A DNA stretch of 7,017 nt, taken from Bacteroidales bacterium. Its GTDB lineage: Bacteria; Bacteroidota; Bacteroidia; Bacteroidales; UBA1715. Made by a program: the position numbers and the translations under genes. The stretch lies in NCBI GenBank assembly GCA_031262005.1, contig JAISIO010000099.1:1-7017 (forward strand), written 5' to 3'. This document shows, piece by piece, positions 6,701-7,017 of the stretch. The notes beneath the pieces were generated by a model. It ran no database searches and was not told the origin of the DNA. It worked only from the letters and a program-made list of their open reading frames with translations. Position 1 is the first letter of the stretch, and each line of letters opens with the position of its first letter.

Positions 6701-7017
6701 AGTGCACAGCAATCTTATTTCTATATTGCCCCCAATAGCGAAATTGAGATAATTCATGGTGATATGACTTCAATCGGCGGTTCGTTCAATACTGATATAG
6801 AATTCACAAACCGTGAATTTGAATATCAACCAGGTGCAAGTTTTTATTTCTTTTCCGATGGCTTTAGCGACCAGTTTGGCGGTGCCGAAAATAAAAAATA
6901 TCAAACAGCTCGCCTCAAAAATCTTATTCTCGACATTCAAAATCTGCCGATGAACAAGCAATATGCCATGGTAGAAATGGAATTCGACACATGGAAACAC
7001 GATAATCGCCAAACAGA
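3728..7017 (+). CDS. two-propeller periplasmic sensor with SpoIIE/PP2C phosphatase output (3' end cut by window)
   Basis: One uninterrupted frame of 1096 full codons runs off the right edge. It starts at ATG 3728 with a signal peptide (MKKFTSLCIVFLLTIVALHTQA, cleavage probably after residue 22). Fourteen Reg_prop motifs of the form DxxGxxWxGTxxGLxxxD begin near residues 47, 92, 137, 185, 226, 269, 318, 362, 401, 449, 493, 542, 585 and 630. This is the number needed for two seven-bladed propellers, as in Bacteroides hybrid two-component sensors. A Y_Y_Y domain follows (about 695-780, KYRLDGFDKDSVW), then one membrane helix (about 785-803), a charged coiled coil (805-865) ending in IQDSINYAKRIQEVILP, and a SpoIIE-type PP2C domain. 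That domain shows SGDFYW (D896), ADSTGHGVPGAFMS (D913) and FSDGFSDQFGG (D1044), the expected metal-binding acidic motifs. The usual DGMDI block reads DSVDI (972-976). The expected final DDVLVIG-like strand lies beyond the window. The likely role is dephosphorylating a cytoplasmic phosphoserine/threonine protein when a periplasmic ligand binds. Ligand and target are unknown. No kinase, receiver or DNA-binding domain is present. Confidence 0.93.
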   Translation, partial: MKKFTSLCIVFLLTIVALHTQAQRLIFERISMAQGISQHSVNAIIQDSTGFLWFATNDGLNKYDGYEFRIFKPIPGNPHSISGNKITALLQDSEGKIWIGLDDGLNIFDTRTETFSQFKNEQGNNRFTHKIFDIFEDSEKNVWIASNGGGLFCFDRKTETFCNFTHNPHDPTSIASNVVRAISQDKYGTIWVGMNAVKALNKFDLKTKKFTTLPFAETDVMSIHCDSYGQLWIGTYNLGFVIINPKTETEIAGDNKRLTSNTVWSFYEDSARQRMYVATRDGGLNIFHTQTHTFLTSYQATQSDFSLSSNLILSVYKDRSGVLWVGTENAGLNKSNTQRKNFKTLRTQNGMALTNVFSIIDDEHNMWIGTRGDGLHSISKATKTIHTFNSVSKKINTMIYDPRGFFWIGTEGDGLLRFNPNTRHVEQFKENPDNANALSNNAIKSLFLDKNNILWIGTYGGGLCKYDYTTKKFTTIPISDNADRNVVWCIAQDNEEIMWIGTKNLGLLRYDPKTNNKQFFTRNLNKEHTISHNEVSDILITGNGDLWVGTSGGGINKFNKVTNSFITFSRKNGLPNDVIASLQEDNHGDIWVATDFGLAKFDPKRMICTNYYKIDGLASNSFNQGARYKNSQGELFFGGNTGVSRFLPDSISNTLDFGNVVLTDLKIFNQSITVGEEIDDRVILEKALRFLDHIELSYKESFSIEFANLDFVAPEKIQYKYRLDGFDKDSVWQYTDANKRFATYTNLPGRTYTFEVMATNSDGVWSNQCARLTITIIPPFWRTTWFYSLIIIMLIFGVYGFVKIRERNFLDEKEKLEQMVNERTKEIEERRKEIEVQKDLLSQKHAELLNSNKQIQDSINYAKRIQEVILPRASEIEKYLPNSFVFFKPRDVVSGDFYWISKQNDDLYVAVADSTGHGVPGAFMSLIGSTLLNEITHNARNQHPVAILEKMNKGIMKALKQKRGDQIESQDDSVDITLCKINKVERTVQIASAQQSYFYIAPNSEIEIIHGDMTSIGGSFNTDIEFTNREFEYQPGASFYFFSDGFSDQFGGAENKKYQTARLKNLILDIQNLPMNKQYAMVEMEFDTWKHDNRQT

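Noticed and set aside
1..7017. CRISPR array, tRNA, rRNA or insertion-sequence genes
   Set aside because: No regularly spaced long direct repeats, cloverleaf-like segment, rRNA signature or transposase motif was found on either strand.

Overview
The window looks like chromosomal DNA from a member of the Bacteroidota (Bacteroidales-like). The grounds are an AT-rich sequence, no Shine-Dalgarno-like starts, TAnnTTTG-type -7 promoter elements, a FecI-like sigma factor of the Bacteroides-expansion type beside a FecR anti-sigma factor with a DUF4974-like C-terminus, and a very large two-propeller sensor of the kind typical of this phylum. The assignment rests on recognition by eye; no database search was possible.

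Layout. Positions 1-379 hold no convincing gene. There is a strong rho-independent terminator (53-90) for something lying to the left, a cluster of small hairpins resembling dispersed REP-like repeats (180-309), and a perfect 7-nt-period array (354-381) that runs into the stop codon of the next gene. Positions 380-1828 (minus strand) encode a short-form CstA-family transporter. A divergent spacer (1829-1996) carries two opposed arrays with an exact 8-nt period and two candidate promoters facing in opposite directions. Positions 1997-2542 (plus) encode an ECF sigma factor and 2598-3554 (plus) its FecR-type membrane anti-sigma factor. A perfect 14-bp hairpin with a U tract (3606-3639) closes that unit. 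From 3728 to the right edge there is one uninterrupted open frame of more than 1096 codons. It has a signal peptide, fourteen propeller-repeat motifs (two seven-bladed propellers), a Y_Y_Y domain, one membrane helix, a coiled coil and a SpoIIE/PP2C phosphatase domain. It is cut by the window edge, probably only about ten residues before its natural end.

How the genes may work together. The sigma/anti-sigma pair is a classic surface-signalling unit, but no TonB-dependent receptor or SusC/SusD pair follows it here; the terminator isolates it from the next gene. The large sensor has the periplasmic half of a hybrid two-component system, but a serine/threonine phosphatase output replaces the kinase, receiver and AraC modules. 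Both units are trans-envelope regulators, yet nothing in the sequence proves that they talk to each other. The transporter is divergently transcribed from the sigma factor and could share regulation through the repeat-rich spacer. The most notable items are the 14-repeat propeller/SpoIIE sensor, the receptor-less sigma/anti-sigma pair, and the short-period repeat arrays on both sides of the transporter gene.
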